A stretch of 64,000 nucleotides of DNA. Source: Pyrinomonadaceae bacterium. Its GTDB lineage: Bacteria; Acidobacteriota; Blastocatellia; Pyrinomonadales; Pyrinomonadaceae. The translations under genes and the position numbers were made by a program. Below are positions 27,637-35,587 of this stretch, piece by piece; positions within the stretch are counted from its first letter, which is position 1, and each line of letters starts with the position of its first letter. A model generated the notes under the pieces. It made no database searches. It had not been told where the DNA came from and saw only the letters and a program-made list of their open reading frames with translations. Location of the stretch: NCBI GenBank assembly GCA_030841105.1, contig JAVEDE010000073.1, positions 34,927 to 98,926 on the forward strand. The letters run 5' to 3'.

Positions 27637-28047
27637 TTACAATTCCCGTGTCGCCGTCTCTGCAACGTCGCGGCGTTCGAGGACGACTTGGGCGATGGCG
27701 TGTTCGGTGGTGTGTGAGATGGAGAGGTGCGCCGCGGTCGCGCCGGAGCGCGTGAAGAGTTCGAGCGCGAGTTGGTGGAAGACGACGGAGGGCGCGCCCG
27801 ACGCGTGTGAGACGACTTCGATGTCCTGCCACGCGAGGCCGCCGCTCCAACCCGTGCCGAGCGCCTTGAGCGCGGCCTCTTTCGCGGCGAAGCGCGCGGC
27901 GTAGTGCTGCGGCGCGACCACGCCCCGCCGCTCGCAATAGTCGCGCTCGCCGCGTGTGAAGACGCGCTCGGCGAAACGTGGCGTGCGGCGCAACACCGCG
28001 CGCACGCGCGCCACTTCGATGATGTCTATGCCGATTGAAATGATCAC
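27637..28047 (-). CDS. acpS: Holo-[acyl-carrier-protein] synthase
   Basis: AcpS transfers 4-phosphopantetheine from CoA to the serine of acyl carrier protein. The 136-residue trimeric-type enzyme begins at GTG with IISIGIDIIEVARV, where the aspartate is a Mg ligand, and has FAAKEAALKALGTG with the second ligand Glu and the conserved Lys, then HLSISHT. The usual N-terminus MI(I/V)GIGID fixes the GTG start despite an open frame upstream. It is head to head with pgeF, and the two 5-prime ends overlap. Confidence 0.93.
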   Translation of the reverse strand: MIISIGIDIIEVARVRAVLRRTPRFAERVFTRGERDYCERRGVVAPQHYAARFAAKEAALKALGTGWSGGLAWQDIEVVSHASGAPSVVFHQLALELFTRSGATAAHLSISHTTEHAIAQVVLERRDVAETATREL

Positions 28048-28897
28048 AGAAGATTCGGAATCTCTTTCTCTCGCAGGCTTCCACTGGCGCGAGCAAGAAG
28101 GCGGCGGTGTGCGCGTCATCTCCTGCGCGCCGCTCGAAGCGGAAGGCTTCGCCAACGGCTTCTCGACGCGCGCGGGAGGTTGCAGCCACATCCCGCCGCG
28201 GGGCGGCGCGCTCAACCTCGCGGGCTTCGACGAAGACGACGCCGCCAACATACACGAAAACCGTCGCCGCTTCCTCAAACTCTTTCGCGGCGACTGGCGA
28301 CTCGCCACCTGCCGTCAAGTGCACGGCGCGGACGTTCGCGTCATCCGCGGCGACACACCGGGCGCGCTCGACACCGGCAACGAACGCTGCGACGCGCTGA
28401 CGACGAATGCCCCGCACATTCTCCTCGGTGTCCAGACCGCCGACTGCGTGCCCGTCCTGCTCGGCGACGCACGCACGGGCGCGTGTGCGGCCGTCCACGC
28501 GGGCTGGCGCGGCACGGCGGCGGAAGTCGTCCTCGCCGCACTCGCGCGGATGCGCGCCGAGTATGGCACGCGCGCGACGGACGTGCGCGCGGCAATCGGC
28601 CCCGCCGCGCTCGGTTGCTGCTACGAAGTCGGCGCGGAAGTGATTGACGCGTTCCGCGCGCGCTTCGCCTACGCCGGAGAACTTCTCGCGCCCACGCGCG
28701 AAGAACACGCGCGCATTGACCTGCATGAAGCCAACCGCCGCCAACTCACGGACGCGGGCGTCGCACCCGCGCGCATCCACGCCGCGCCCCTCTGCACCAT
28801 CTGCCGCGAAGACCTCTTCTTCTCCTACCGCCGCGACAAAAAACTCCACGGGCGCACCGGCCGCCTGCTCGCAGTCATTGGAAGAAGTGACGAGTGA
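28028..28897 (+). CDS. pgeF: Peptidoglycan editing factor / multicopper polyphenol oxidase family (YfiH, LACC1)
   Basis: A 289-residue cytoplasmic protein of the YfiH/PgeF family. Motifs are the FSTRAGG start of the domain, CRQVHGADV, GVQTADCVPVLL, AAVHAGWRGT and IGPAALGCCYEVG, which contain the metal-binding His and Cys residues. E. coli PgeF removes L-Ser-containing muropeptide precursors; related proteins have purine nucleoside phosphorylase and deaminase activity. ATG at 28028 or 28040 is possible. With the latter, the ATG lies inside the 8-base ATGATCAC that also contains the acpS GTG on the other strand. The final residues SDE and the stop come from a heptamer repeat. Confidence 0.9.
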   Translation: MPIEMITEDSESLSLAGFHWREQEGGGVRVISCAPLEAEGFANGFSTRAGGCSHIPPRGGALNLAGFDEDDAANIHENRRRFLKLFRGDWRLATCRQVHGADVRVIRGDTPGALDTGNERCDALTTNAPHILLGVQTADCVPVLLGDARTGACAAVHAGWRGTAAEVVLAALARMRAEYGTRATDVRAAIGPAALGCCYEVGAEVIDAFRARFAYAGELLAPTREEHARIDLHEANRRQLTDAGVAPARIHAAPLCTICREDLFFSYRRDKKLHGRTGRLLAVIGRSDE

Positions 28898-29017
28898 CGA
28901 GTGACGAGTTGAAGACAAGTGAATCGTGAATTGTCAATCGTGAATAGAGAACACCTGTCTTCGTCTATTCACGATTTACGGCTTTATCTCGTCACTCGTC
29001 ACTTGTCACTTGTCACT
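28884..29017. repeat. Composite heptamer inverted repeat between convergent genes
   Basis: The outer arms are GTGACGA three times (about 28887-28907) against a matching run of CTCGTCACTCGTCACTTGTC near 28988-29016. The inner arms are GTGAATC, GTGAATT, GTCAATC, GTGAATA against CTATTCACGATTTACG. It thus nests the family seen at 206 around the family seen at 3868. It provides the TGA stop of pgeF on the plus strand and of the DsbD-like gene on the minus strand. Confidence 0.88.
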
Positions 29018-29609
29018 TCCTCCCGAAGTATTGCCCGTTGATGCGTTTGACGGATTCGTTCGCGTTGACGACGTTGATGCCGAGTTTGACTTCGCGCGTG
29101 GTCGGCGGGAAGCATACTTCGTCGTTGCAACTCTGGTAGGTCACTTTCGCGCGCAGTTCCGTCAGCCCCGTCTGGTAGTTGGCGGGGACGATGATGTTGA
29201 AGCGCATCACGGCGCGGCCTTCGTAGAGCGCGAGTGCCTCTTTCGAGAAACCGAGGCGGCGCACCACGGCGCGCGGGTAAGAGACCGCGCCGACGCGCAA
29301 GCCCTTCGGCGCGTCAATCTTCAACACGGTCGGGATGGAGAACTTGGCGGCCTTGTTCGCGTTGACGTGAAAGCCGCGCGGGATGTCGAGCACGACGGCG
29401 GCCGCGACGCTGCGCCCGCGCTGCGCTTTGTCGGCCGCGAAGAAACCGTTGACGCCGATGTTCGCCCCCTGCGCGACGGGCGCGGCGATGGTCGGCGCAG
29501 CGAGATTGGTTGACGCCGTGGCGAGACGCACGTGCGGCGTCGCGGCGACGAGCAGTGAAGCGGCGGCGAGAAAAAGTGCGATGCGCGTGATAAATATTTT
29601 TCGGATCAT
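29013..29609 (-). CDS. DsbD N-terminal-domain-like periplasmic protein
   Basis: A 198-residue protein with an N-terminal signal peptide (ITRIALFLAAASLLVAATPH). The fold resembles the immunoglobulin-like alpha domain of the thiol-disulfide interchange protein DsbD. The segment VTYQSCNDEVCFPPTTREV matches the conserved Cys-containing motif of that domain with its two active-site cysteines. It is free-standing, with no membrane or thioredoxin domain, so it may relay electrons to periplasmic thiol proteins or act as a small redox protein. It is followed upstream on the same strand by rlmN, 54 bases away. Its stop codon lies in a heptamer repeat. Confidence 0.8.
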   Translation of the reverse strand: MIRKIFITRIALFLAAASLLVAATPHVRLATASTNLAAPTIAAPVAQGANIGVNGFFAADKAQRGRSVAAAVVLDIPRGFHVNANKAAKFSIPTVLKIDAPKGLRVGAVSYPRAVVRRLGFSKEALALYEGRAVMRFNIIVPANYQTGLTELRAKVTYQSCNDEVCFPPTTREVKLGINVVNANESVKRINGQYFGRK

Positions 29610-29663
29610 TTCAGGTTTCGTTTAAGTTCGATTTTTGGTTTTGTTAATTTGTGAACCGGGCGT

Positions 29664-30767
29664 TCAGCCCGTTAGTTGATGCAAAATTTGCGGGTTCAGG
29701 TTGTTCACGGCGGGGCGGCGCGCGGCGAGTTGGCCGCAGGCGGCATAGATGTCGCGGCCGCGCGGGCGGCGCACGTAGGCGCGCACGCCTTTCGCTTCGA
29801 GGATGCCCTTGAAACGTTCGACCTGCGCCAACGGCGTCGGGAGATAGGGCAGCGGGTCGGCCGGGTTGTGCGGGATCAAGTTGACCTTCGCGCGCAGTTG
29901 GTGGCGGTTGAGCAAATTCGCCAACTGGCGCGCGTGCTCGTCCGAGTCGTTCACGCCGTCGAGCATCACGTACTCGAAGGTGAAACGCTCGCCCGGCTTC
30001 AACGAGACCTCGAACTCTTTGCACGCCGCGAGCAACTCCGCGAGCGGCCACTTCTTGTTAATAGGCATCAACACGTCGCGCTGCTCGTCGGTCGGGGCGG
30101 CGAGCGAGATGGCGAGGTGCGGGCGATCCGGAATGCGCGCGAGTTCGAGTATGCGCGGGACGACGCCGGCCGTCGAGACGGTGACGCGGTTCGGCACGAT
30201 GTGGAGTCCGTTGGGGTCGGCCATGACGCGGAGGGCTTTCATCAGCGAGTCGAAGGCGAGGAAGGGTTCGCCCGCGCCCATCGCGACGAGGTTCGTGCCG
30301 CGCGGTGTCTTCGTGCCCGCGCCGTAAGCGTCGTTGAGGGCGATCACGATCTGCTCGACGATCTCGCCCGCCGTGAGCGTGCGCAGCAAGCCGAGTTTCG
30401 CCGTCAGGCAAAAGCTGCACTGCAAGGGGCAGCCCGACTGCGACGAGAAACAGATCGTGTCGCGCCGCTCTTCCGGGATGAACACGGTTTCGACGGGTAG
30501 GCCGTCGTGGGTCTTCAACAGGTAACGCCGCGTGCCGTCTTCGGAGATGTAGCGCGACTCGACCGTCAGGGTCGAAGCGGTCACGCGTTCGGCGAGCGCG
30601 GCGCGGAAATTTTTGGGCAGGTCGGACATCTCCTCGAACGAACGCAGACGCCTACGGAAGAGCGCGCCGAACAACTGCCGCCCGCGGTAAGCCGGTTCGC
30701 CGAAACTCTCGACCAGCGCCGACAGTTCGGCCGCGTCCAACCCCGTGAGATGTGTAGCTTGATTCAT
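29664..30767 (-). CDS. rlmN: Dual-specificity RNA methyltransferase RlmN
   Basis: RlmN is a radical SAM enzyme that methylates C2 of A2503 in 23S rRNA, and A37 in some tRNAs. The 367-residue length is typical. The cluster motif is C113-x3-C117-x2-C120 in GCPLQCSFC, followed by NLVAMGAGEPFL. The resolving C-terminal cysteine is in DIYAACGQL and the methyl-carrying cysteine lies in the C-terminal part of the same domain. A GGGGG stretch and a TAAAAT box both lie within 17 bases of the ATG, so either normal initiation or a very short leader is possible. Divergent from the gene at 30910. Confidence 0.95.
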   Translation of the reverse strand: MNQATHLTGLDAAELSALVESFGEPAYRGRQLFGALFRRRLRSFEEMSDLPKNFRAALAERVTASTLTVESRYISEDGTRRYLLKTHDGLPVETVFIPEERRDTICFSSQSGCPLQCSFCLTAKLGLLRTLTAGEIVEQIVIALNDAYGAGTKTPRGTNLVAMGAGEPFLAFDSLMKALRVMADPNGLHIVPNRVTVSTAGVVPRILELARIPDRPHLAISLAAPTDEQRDVLMPINKKWPLAELLAACKEFEVSLKPGERFTFEYVMLDGVNDSDEHARQLANLLNRHQLRAKVNLIPHNPADPLPYLPTPLAQVERFKGILEAKGVRAYVRRPRGRDIYAACGQLAARRPAVNNLNPQILHQLTG

Positions 30768-30776
30768 TGCCCCCGT

Positions 30777-30782
30777 ATTTTA
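30777..30782 (-). promoter_or_regulatory. -10-like TAAAAT close to the rlmN start
   Basis: On the minus strand TAAAAT ends 9 bases before the rlmN ATG. No good -35 is visible at the right distance. The GGGGG between the box and the ATG could be a ribosome-binding site if transcription starts further upstream. Confidence 0.3.
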
Positions 30783-30909
30783 ACATCGCGCCACGCCAAC
30801 TCACAGTTGCAGCCCGCGTGGATAAAGTTAACGTGCGGAGATATACTGCGACGCGTTTCCCCGCGCCGCCCGACGAACTACCCATTGAGAAATAGCGGAG
30901 TCGAATGAC

Positions 30910-31470
30910 ATGAGAAAACTTCTTTCCCTGTTCCTCCTGTGTGCCCTGTGCCTCGTCGCTAATGCCGCCGGAGAGGTTTTGCCACAACAACAGACGCCGC
31001 GGGCGACGACCCAAACTCCACCGCCGCCGCTGCCCGCCAGTACTTGCGCCGCGCCCGACTTCCGCGCGTTCGACTTCTGGCTTGGGACGTGGGTGGTGAA
31101 AGATCAAAAGGGCAATGACCTCGGCAAAAGCGAGATCACGAAAGTCTCCGGCGGGTGCGCCATACGCGAAAATTGGAGCGGCGGCGTCGGCCAGAACACC
31201 GGGACGAGTCTCAACTACTTCGACCGGAGCGACGGCAAGTGGCATCAACTCTGGGTCGGCAGCGGCGGCGGGGTGTTGCACCTGAGCGGGTCGTTTGAAA
31301 AACAGAAGATGACTTTAACGGGCGAGCGCGACTCGTCGAAGGGACGCATCCGCGACCGCATCGAATGGAGGGCTTTACCCGACGGGCGGGTGCAGCAGGA
31401 GTGGAACATCTCGACGGACGACGGCCAAACGTGGGCGACATCGTTTCTAGGATTTTATTCCCGCCGGTGA
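30910..31470 (+). CDS. Secreted protein, DUF1579-like
   Basis: A 186-residue protein with a signal peptide (LLSLFLLCALCLVANAAGE), a Pro/Thr-rich spacer and a small beta-barrel-like domain. That domain begins FRAFDFWLGTWVVKD, as in DUF1579-type proteins, continues with a conserved GGCAIRENW and ends FLGFYSRR. The fold resembles lipocalin-like barrels and may bind a small hydrophobic ligand; no enzyme motif is seen. GGAG lies before the ATG. It opens a run of plus-strand genes that reaches 34515. Confidence 0.75.
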   Translation: MRKLLSLFLLCALCLVANAAGEVLPQQQTPRATTQTPPPPLPASTCAAPDFRAFDFWLGTWVVKDQKGNDLGKSEITKVSGGCAIRENWSGGVGQNTGTSLNYFDRSDGKWHQLWVGSGGGVLHLSGSFEKQKMTLTGERDSSKGRIRDRIEWRALPDGRVQQEWNISTDDGQTWATSFLGFYSRR

Positions 31471-31480
31471 GGTCGAAGCG

Positions 31481-32074
31481 ATGGCCGAACATACAAACGA
31501 AAAATTGATCCAGCCCGAGTTTGCTGAACGACCGGGGCAAGTCGAAGCGTCGGGCGCGTTGTCTGTCAACGTCATCGAAACGGAGCGTCTGAATCTTCGC
31601 CAACTGAACGCGGGCGACGCCGGGTTCATCCTCGAACTATTGAATGATCCGTCCTTCCTGCACAACATCGGCGACAAGGGCGTGCGGACAGTTGAAGATG
31701 CGGAGCGGTATATCCTGACGGGGCCGGTTGAGAGCTACGCGCGGCACGGGTTCGGGCTGTGGGTGGTCGAGTTGAAGGAGTCCGGCGTGCCCGCCGGAAT
31801 CTGCGGGCTGGTGAAGCGCGACACGCTGCCCGACGCGGACATCGGCTATGCCTTCCTCCCGCGCTTCTGGTCGCGCGGCTACGCGCGCGAAGCGGCGGCG
31901 GCCGTGATAAGTTACGCGCGCGAACCGCTCGGCCTGCCGCGCGTACTGGCGATTGTCCAGCCCGGCAACGCCGGTTCGATCAAGGTGCTGGAAAAGATCG
32001 GGCTGAAATTCGACCGGCTCGTCAGGTTGTCGGCCGACGCGCCGGAGATTATGTTGTTCGCGTCCGACGCGTAG
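31481..32074 (+). CDS. GNAT N-acetyltransferase (RimJ/RimL-like)
   Basis: A 197-residue acetyl-CoA-dependent acetyltransferase. After about 25 disordered residues comes IETERLNLRQLNAGDAGFIL, the typical RimJ/RimL start. The acetyl-CoA-binding motif A region is DIGYAFLPRFWSRGYAREAA, followed by NAGSIKVLEKIGLKF. Substrates of this branch include protein N-termini, amino acids and antibiotics; nothing here decides. It starts 10 bases after the preceding gene. Confidence 0.88.
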   Translation: MAEHTNEKLIQPEFAERPGQVEASGALSVNVIETERLNLRQLNAGDAGFILELLNDPSFLHNIGDKGVRTVEDAERYILTGPVESYARHGFGLWVVELKESGVPAGICGLVKRDTLPDADIGYAFLPRFWSRGYAREAAAAVISYAREPLGLPRVLAIVQPGNAGSIKVLEKIGLKFDRLVRLSADAPEIMLFASDA

Positions 32075-32138
32075 AAGTGAGACAGGGCGGAGACTGGCAA
32101 GCGTCTGCGGGAAGTGTGGGAGTGAAGGATTGAAAGTC

Positions 32139-32975
32139 ATGGGCGAGCGAGACACGGAGCGTTTCATCTTCTCCGATCTGAATTTGGCGCGGCGTCTGGA
32201 AAGGACGGAGGCGCACACGAACGCGGAGTTCGTCGAGACGCGCGCGCGTCTGTCTCCCGCGAGCGGCGCGCGTTGGATCGAAGTGGCGGGCGCGTATGCG
32301 ATGTTCGACGGCGCGGCGTCTCTCATCACGCAGACGTTCGGCCTCGGCCTGTTCGGTGAGATCACGAACGTCGAGATGGACACACTCGAAAGTTTCTTCC
32401 GAGAGCGCGGCGCGCCCGTGATGCACGAAGTCAGCCCGCTGGCCGACGCAGGGTTGCCGGCTTTGCTTAACGGGCGTGGCTATCAGCCCGTCGAGTTTAC
32501 GAGCGTGATGTATCGCCCGCTCAGTAGCGATGGAGATGACTTGCCCGCGCCGGGCAACGACAAGATCACAGTGCGCGTGGTCGGGGAAGACGAGCACGAA
32601 CTGTGGGCGCGGACGGCGACGCGCGGGTGGAGCGAGTTTGCGGAGTTCGCGGATCAGATACACGAGTTGTCGGTCATCGGCGCGAAGCGTGCGGGCGCGC
32701 ACTCGTTCCTCGCGGAACTCGGAGGGCAGCCCGTCGCCACGGGCGGCATGGGCATGCACGAAGGCGTGGTCTTGCTGGCGGGGGCGAGCACCGTGCCGGA
32801 AGGTCGCAGGCAGGGCGCGCAACTCGCGCTCTTAGGCAGTCGTCTCCGCTTCGCCGCCGCGCGGGGCTGCGACATCGCCATGATGTGCGCCCAGCCCGGC
32901 AGCACCTCGCAACGCAATGCCGAGCGACACGGCTTTCGCATCGCCTACACGCGCATCAAGTGGCGTCTCGCCTGA
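32139..32975 (+). CDS. GNAT family N-acetyltransferase
   Basis: A 278-residue protein from the ATG with AAGGA nine bases upstream; a TTG three codons earlier is less likely. The N-terminal half is variable, and the C-terminal half carries a GNAT fold with GGMGMHEG and the motif A region VPEGRRQGAQLALLGSRL, then MMCAQPGSTSQRNAERHGFR, in which the bound acetyl-CoA would lie. Substrate unknown. It is unlike the neighbouring GNAT in sequence, so the pair does not look like a recent duplication. Confidence 0.83.
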   Translation: MGERDTERFIFSDLNLARRLERTEAHTNAEFVETRARLSPASGARWIEVAGAYAMFDGAASLITQTFGLGLFGEITNVEMDTLESFFRERGAPVMHEVSPLADAGLPALLNGRGYQPVEFTSVMYRPLSSDGDDLPAPGNDKITVRVVGEDEHELWARTATRGWSEFAEFADQIHELSVIGAKRAGAHSFLAELGGQPVATGGMGMHEGVVLLAGASTVPEGRRQGAQLALLGSRLRFAAARGCDIAMMCAQPGSTSQRNAERHGFRIAYTRIKWRLA

Positions 32976-33026
32976 TGGCGGTTGATTGGTTCGAGTAGAC
33001 ATTTCGATAATTCATAAGGTGACACA

Positions 33027-33686
33027 TTGAGCGAAGAATTGATTTTGAGTCCCGAAGAGGTGCGCGTCGTCGGAGCGTTGATTGAGAAGCAGGTGACGAC
33101 GCCGGAGTATTACCCGCTGACGTTGAACGCGCTGAGGCAGGCGTGCAACCAGTTGTCGAACCGCGAGCCGGTGGTGTCGTTTGACGAGCGGACGGTGGTG
33201 TGGGCGTTGGAGAGTTTGCGCGACCGGAAGTTGGTGCGGGCGGTGACGACGGCCGACGGGCGCGTGCCGAAGTACCGGCACGTGTTGGACGAGGCGTTGG
33301 GGTTGAAGTCGCCGGAGATGGCGGTGATGTGCGTGTTGATGCTGCGCGGGGCGCAGACGGTGGGCGAGATACGCACGCGCACGGAGCGTCTGTACCCGTT
33401 CTCGGCACTGTCGTTCGTCGAGACGACGCTGGAAGATTTGATGACGCGCGAGGGCGCGCCGCTCGTGGTGAAGTTGCCGCGACAGTCGGGGCAGAAGGAG
33501 TCGCGTTACGCGCATCTGCTCGGCGGCGAGGTGCAGGTGGTGGAAGACGCGGAGGCGGAGCAGCCGCGTGAGGCGCGCGGCGAGGCGGGACGGGTGGCGC
33601 GTCTGGAGGAAGAGTTGCGACAGGTGCGCGCGGAGTTGGCGGAGTTGCGCGAGCAGTTCGGAGAGTTTAAGAAACAGTTTGAGTAG
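33027..33686 (+). CDS. YceH-like protein (DUF480)
   Basis: A 219-residue protein from a TTG start. It matches the YceH/DUF480 family, two winged-helix domains: LSPEEVRVVGALIEKQVTTP near the start, YYPLTLNALRQACNQLSNRE and a second domain beginning MAVMCVLMLRGAQTVGEIR. The tail after residue 170 is Glu/Arg-rich and predicts a coiled coil ending in LREQFGEFKKQFE. YceH function is not well defined; the fold suggests DNA binding. Gap of 26 bases to the MmcQ-like gene. Confidence 0.9.
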   Translation: MSEELILSPEEVRVVGALIEKQVTTPEYYPLTLNALRQACNQLSNREPVVSFDERTVVWALESLRDRKLVRAVTTADGRVPKYRHVLDEALGLKSPEMAVMCVLMLRGAQTVGEIRTRTERLYPFSALSFVETTLEDLMTREGAPLVVKLPRQSGQKESRYAHLLGGEVQVVEDAEAEQPREARGEAGRVARLEEELRQVRAELAELREQFGEFKKQFE

Positions 33687-33712
33687 GAACTGGAAGCGGG
33701 ACGGAAAACAGT

Positions 33713-34069
33713 ATGGACATTGAATCGCTCAGACGTTTCTGCCTGTCGCTGCCGCACGCGACGGAGGGCGTGCAGTGGGATAACGATCTGGTGTTCCGCG
33801 TCGGGGGCAAGATGTTCGCGGTGGCGAGTCTGGACGTGACGCCGACGCGCGTGTCGTTCAAGTGCACGCCGGAGAAGTTTGCTGAACTCGTCGAGCAGGA
33901 GGGCATCACGCCCGCAGCCTACATGGCGCGCATCTACTGGGTGACGCTCCACCGGCTCGACGCGCTTGAAGAGGCGGAGACGGAGAGTTTGATCCGCGAG
34001 TCGTACGGGATGGTGTGGGAGAAGTTGACGAAGAAGCTGCGGGCGGAATTGGAAGCGGGCACAAATTGA
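33713..34069 (+). CDS. MmcQ/YjbR family protein
   Basis: A 118-residue protein of the MmcQ/YjbR family, small alpha/beta proteins with a CyaY-like fold often labelled DNA-binding. Typical features are LRRFCLSLPHATEGVQWDND at the start, LVFRVGGKMFAV, VSFKCTPEKFAELV and the conserved late YWVTL. Cellular role unknown. Its TGA overlaps the ATG of the SET-domain gene (ATGA), so the two are translationally coupled. Confidence 0.9.
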   Translation: MDIESLRRFCLSLPHATEGVQWDNDLVFRVGGKMFAVASLDVTPTRVSFKCTPEKFAELVEQEGITPAAYMARIYWVTLHRLDALEEAETESLIRESYGMVWEKLTKKLRAELEAGTN

Positions 34070-34515
34070 TGACGGGGACGAGACGCATGAGAAAGATCGA
34101 AGCGGTCGAGGGGATCGAGGCGCGCAAATCGCCCATTGACGGGACGGGATGTTTCGCGACGGCGGCGTTTCGCAAGGGGCGGAAGATCGCGGAGTTGACG
34201 GGCGAGCGCGTGTCGCGCGTGGAGGCGGCGCGGCGGATGCGCGGCAAGGAGCGTCTGCACATCTGCGCCATTGATCCTTACTGGGGCATAGACAGCAGCG
34301 TCGGCGGCAACGCCGCGCAGTTCATCAACCACTCGTGCCAGCCGAACAGCTTCGTGCGCATCATGCACGGCCACATCATCTTCTTCGCCCTGCGCGACAT
34401 CGCCCCCGGCGAAGAGATCACGCTCGATTACGTCGAGTCCTACCACTCCGACGACAAACGCTGCGACTGCGGCGCGCCCAAGTGTCGCGGCACGATCAAC
34501 CTCATCAAGCGCTAG
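34069..34515 (+). CDS. SET-domain protein (putative protein-lysine methyltransferase)
   Basis: A 148-residue stand-alone SET protein. The N-terminal SET segment has EARKSPIDGTGCFATAAFRK, and the catalytic centre NHSCQPN and GEEITLDYVESY form the knot that binds SAM and lysine. The post-SET segment CDCGAPKCRGTI supplies a zinc-binding Cys group. Bacterial SET proteins methylate lysines of host proteins or ribosomal proteins in the few cases known; the target here is unknown. ATG at 34087 is an alternative start. The gene is still GC-rich, and the compositional break comes right after its stop. Confidence 0.85.
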   Translation: MTGTRRMRKIEAVEGIEARKSPIDGTGCFATAAFRKGRKIAELTGERVSRVEAARRMRGKERLHICAIDPYWGIDSSVGGNAAQFINHSCQPNSFVRIMHGHIIFFALRDIAPGEEITLDYVESYHSDDKRCDCGAPKCRGTINLIKR

Positions 34516-34548
34516 CCCTTAGTGGCAATAGACTCGTTGGAGAAACAT

Positions 34549-35346
34549 ATGGCAAGGACTGATTTTAGGTATAAGGACGTTGATGCCGACGAGGCAAAAT
34601 ATGGTAAAGGCTTTGGATTTAATTCATTGTCCAAAGCGGAGTTCGCGTCTTTCAATCCTTCTATTTTAGGATTAGGTGATATTTCCAAAGAGGGCAAGTA
34701 TGTTCAAGCTCTTGCAGCCTTTTACGATTTAGAAGGATTTACGTCATTTAGCAATCAGGTTGACTCTCACTTGGTGATCCCCGAATTCCTTACACGCTAC
34801 ATTGATTGGCTGTTTAGAGTATTAGCTGAAAAGTTTAAGGAAGATGAAACTGAAGACAGGATAACTATTTGGGGTAGTTTGCCTTTCTATGCCAAATTCC
34901 TTGGAGATGGCATTCTTTTTCTTTGGGATACGGAGTATAGCAGGAGCGCTAGCGGTATCCGGGAGATAGTCAAGTTTCTTCATGAAATTTCTAAGGAGTA
35001 TCGTTCTGATTTTCTCAAGGATATAAGAAAGCACGTAAGCAAACCTCCAAACAAACTCCGGTGTGGGGTAGCGAGAGGCCAAATTATTTCAATAGGAGAT
35101 GGCAACGATTATGTAGGGTCATGCATAAATATTGCCTCTCGTTTGCAAAAGCTAAGCCAATTATCGTTTGCAATTTCTCGTAGAGGGTTTGATTTATCTC
35201 AAATTCCGGAAGTCAAATACTGGCAAAGATTCATCTTGAAAAAGGTCGAGCTTAGAGGCATTGGGGATGAAGAGCTAGTTTACGTTGATCAACAAGAATT
35301 TGAGAATCTACCGGCAACTCAACGCAGAGCCTTTAAAGACCCATAA
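34549..35346 (+). CDS. Class III nucleotidyl cyclase-like protein in an AT-rich integron cassette
   Basis: A 265-residue soluble protein with a class III adenylate/guanylate cyclase homology domain. The two metal aspartates are D60 (FYDLEGFTSFS) and D120 (AKFLGDGILFLW). The base-contacting positions are K116 and D187, as in adenylate cyclases, and the transition-state residues N194 and R198 lie in INIASRLQ. There is no membrane or sensor domain. ATG at 34549 has GGAG 7 bases upstream; a GTG at 34522 is less likely. Two 60-base lines I counted gave 40% and 47% GC against well over 60% around it, so it was probably acquired. An attC-like site starts 20 bases after the stop. Substrate (ATP, GTP or a pyrimidine) is unproven. 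Confidence 0.85.
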   Translation: MARTDFRYKDVDADEAKYGKGFGFNSLSKAEFASFNPSILGLGDISKEGKYVQALAAFYDLEGFTSFSNQVDSHLVIPEFLTRYIDWLFRVLAEKFKEDETEDRITIWGSLPFYAKFLGDGILFLWDTEYSRSASGIREIVKFLHEISKEYRSDFLKDIRKHVSKPPNKLRCGVARGQIISIGDGNDYVGSCINIASRLQKLSQLSFAISRRGFDLSQIPEVKYWQRFILKKVELRGIGDEELVYVDQQEFENLPATQRRAFKDP

Positions 35347-35365
35347 TTATTAAATTCTGAGGTCG

Positions 35366-35466
35366 GCCTAACAACTCATTCAACCAGACGCGTAATCAGC
35401 TTGGCCTTCAGCGAGAACTTGGCTGGTTTCGGCGGCCTGTGCGCCCGCTAAATTCTGGCGTTAAGC
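35366..35466 (+). repeat. Integron attC-like recombination site
   Basis: The 101 bases start with GCCTAAC, fitting the inverse core RYYYAAC, and end with GTTAAGC, fitting the core GTTRRRY; the two are complementary at 6 of 7 positions. Next to them are CAACTCATTCAACCAGACG and CGCTAAATTCTGGC, closely like the inner sites of known attC elements. It sits 20 bases after the stop of an AT-rich gene, the normal place in a gene cassette. No integrase gene is in the window and I could not define a matching left boundary. Confidence 0.75.
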
Positions 35467-35522
35467 CGCGCACGCGAGAGACGAAAGTTAACGTGAGTTT
35501 GATTTAAGCAGTTGCCATGTTT

Positions 35523-35561
35523 AAGGCCGCGCCGGAAGTTGAGAACTTCCGGCGCGGCCTT
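35523..35561. terminator. Perfect 18-bp hairpin after the M16 protease gene
   Basis: AAGGCCGCGCCGGAAGTT and AACTTCCGGCGCGGCCTT are exact reverse complements separated by GAG. It lies 27 bases past the stop of the minus-strand M16 gene and after the cassette on the plus strand. No T-run follows in either direction. Confidence 0.6.
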
Positions 35562-35587
35562 GTTGCGTGTGTGTGGTCTAACGGTCG

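Noticed and set aside
34500..34548. Left boundary of the integron cassette
   Set aside because: CCTTAGTGGC follows the SET stop, but it fits TTRRRY poorly, so I do not call a core site.
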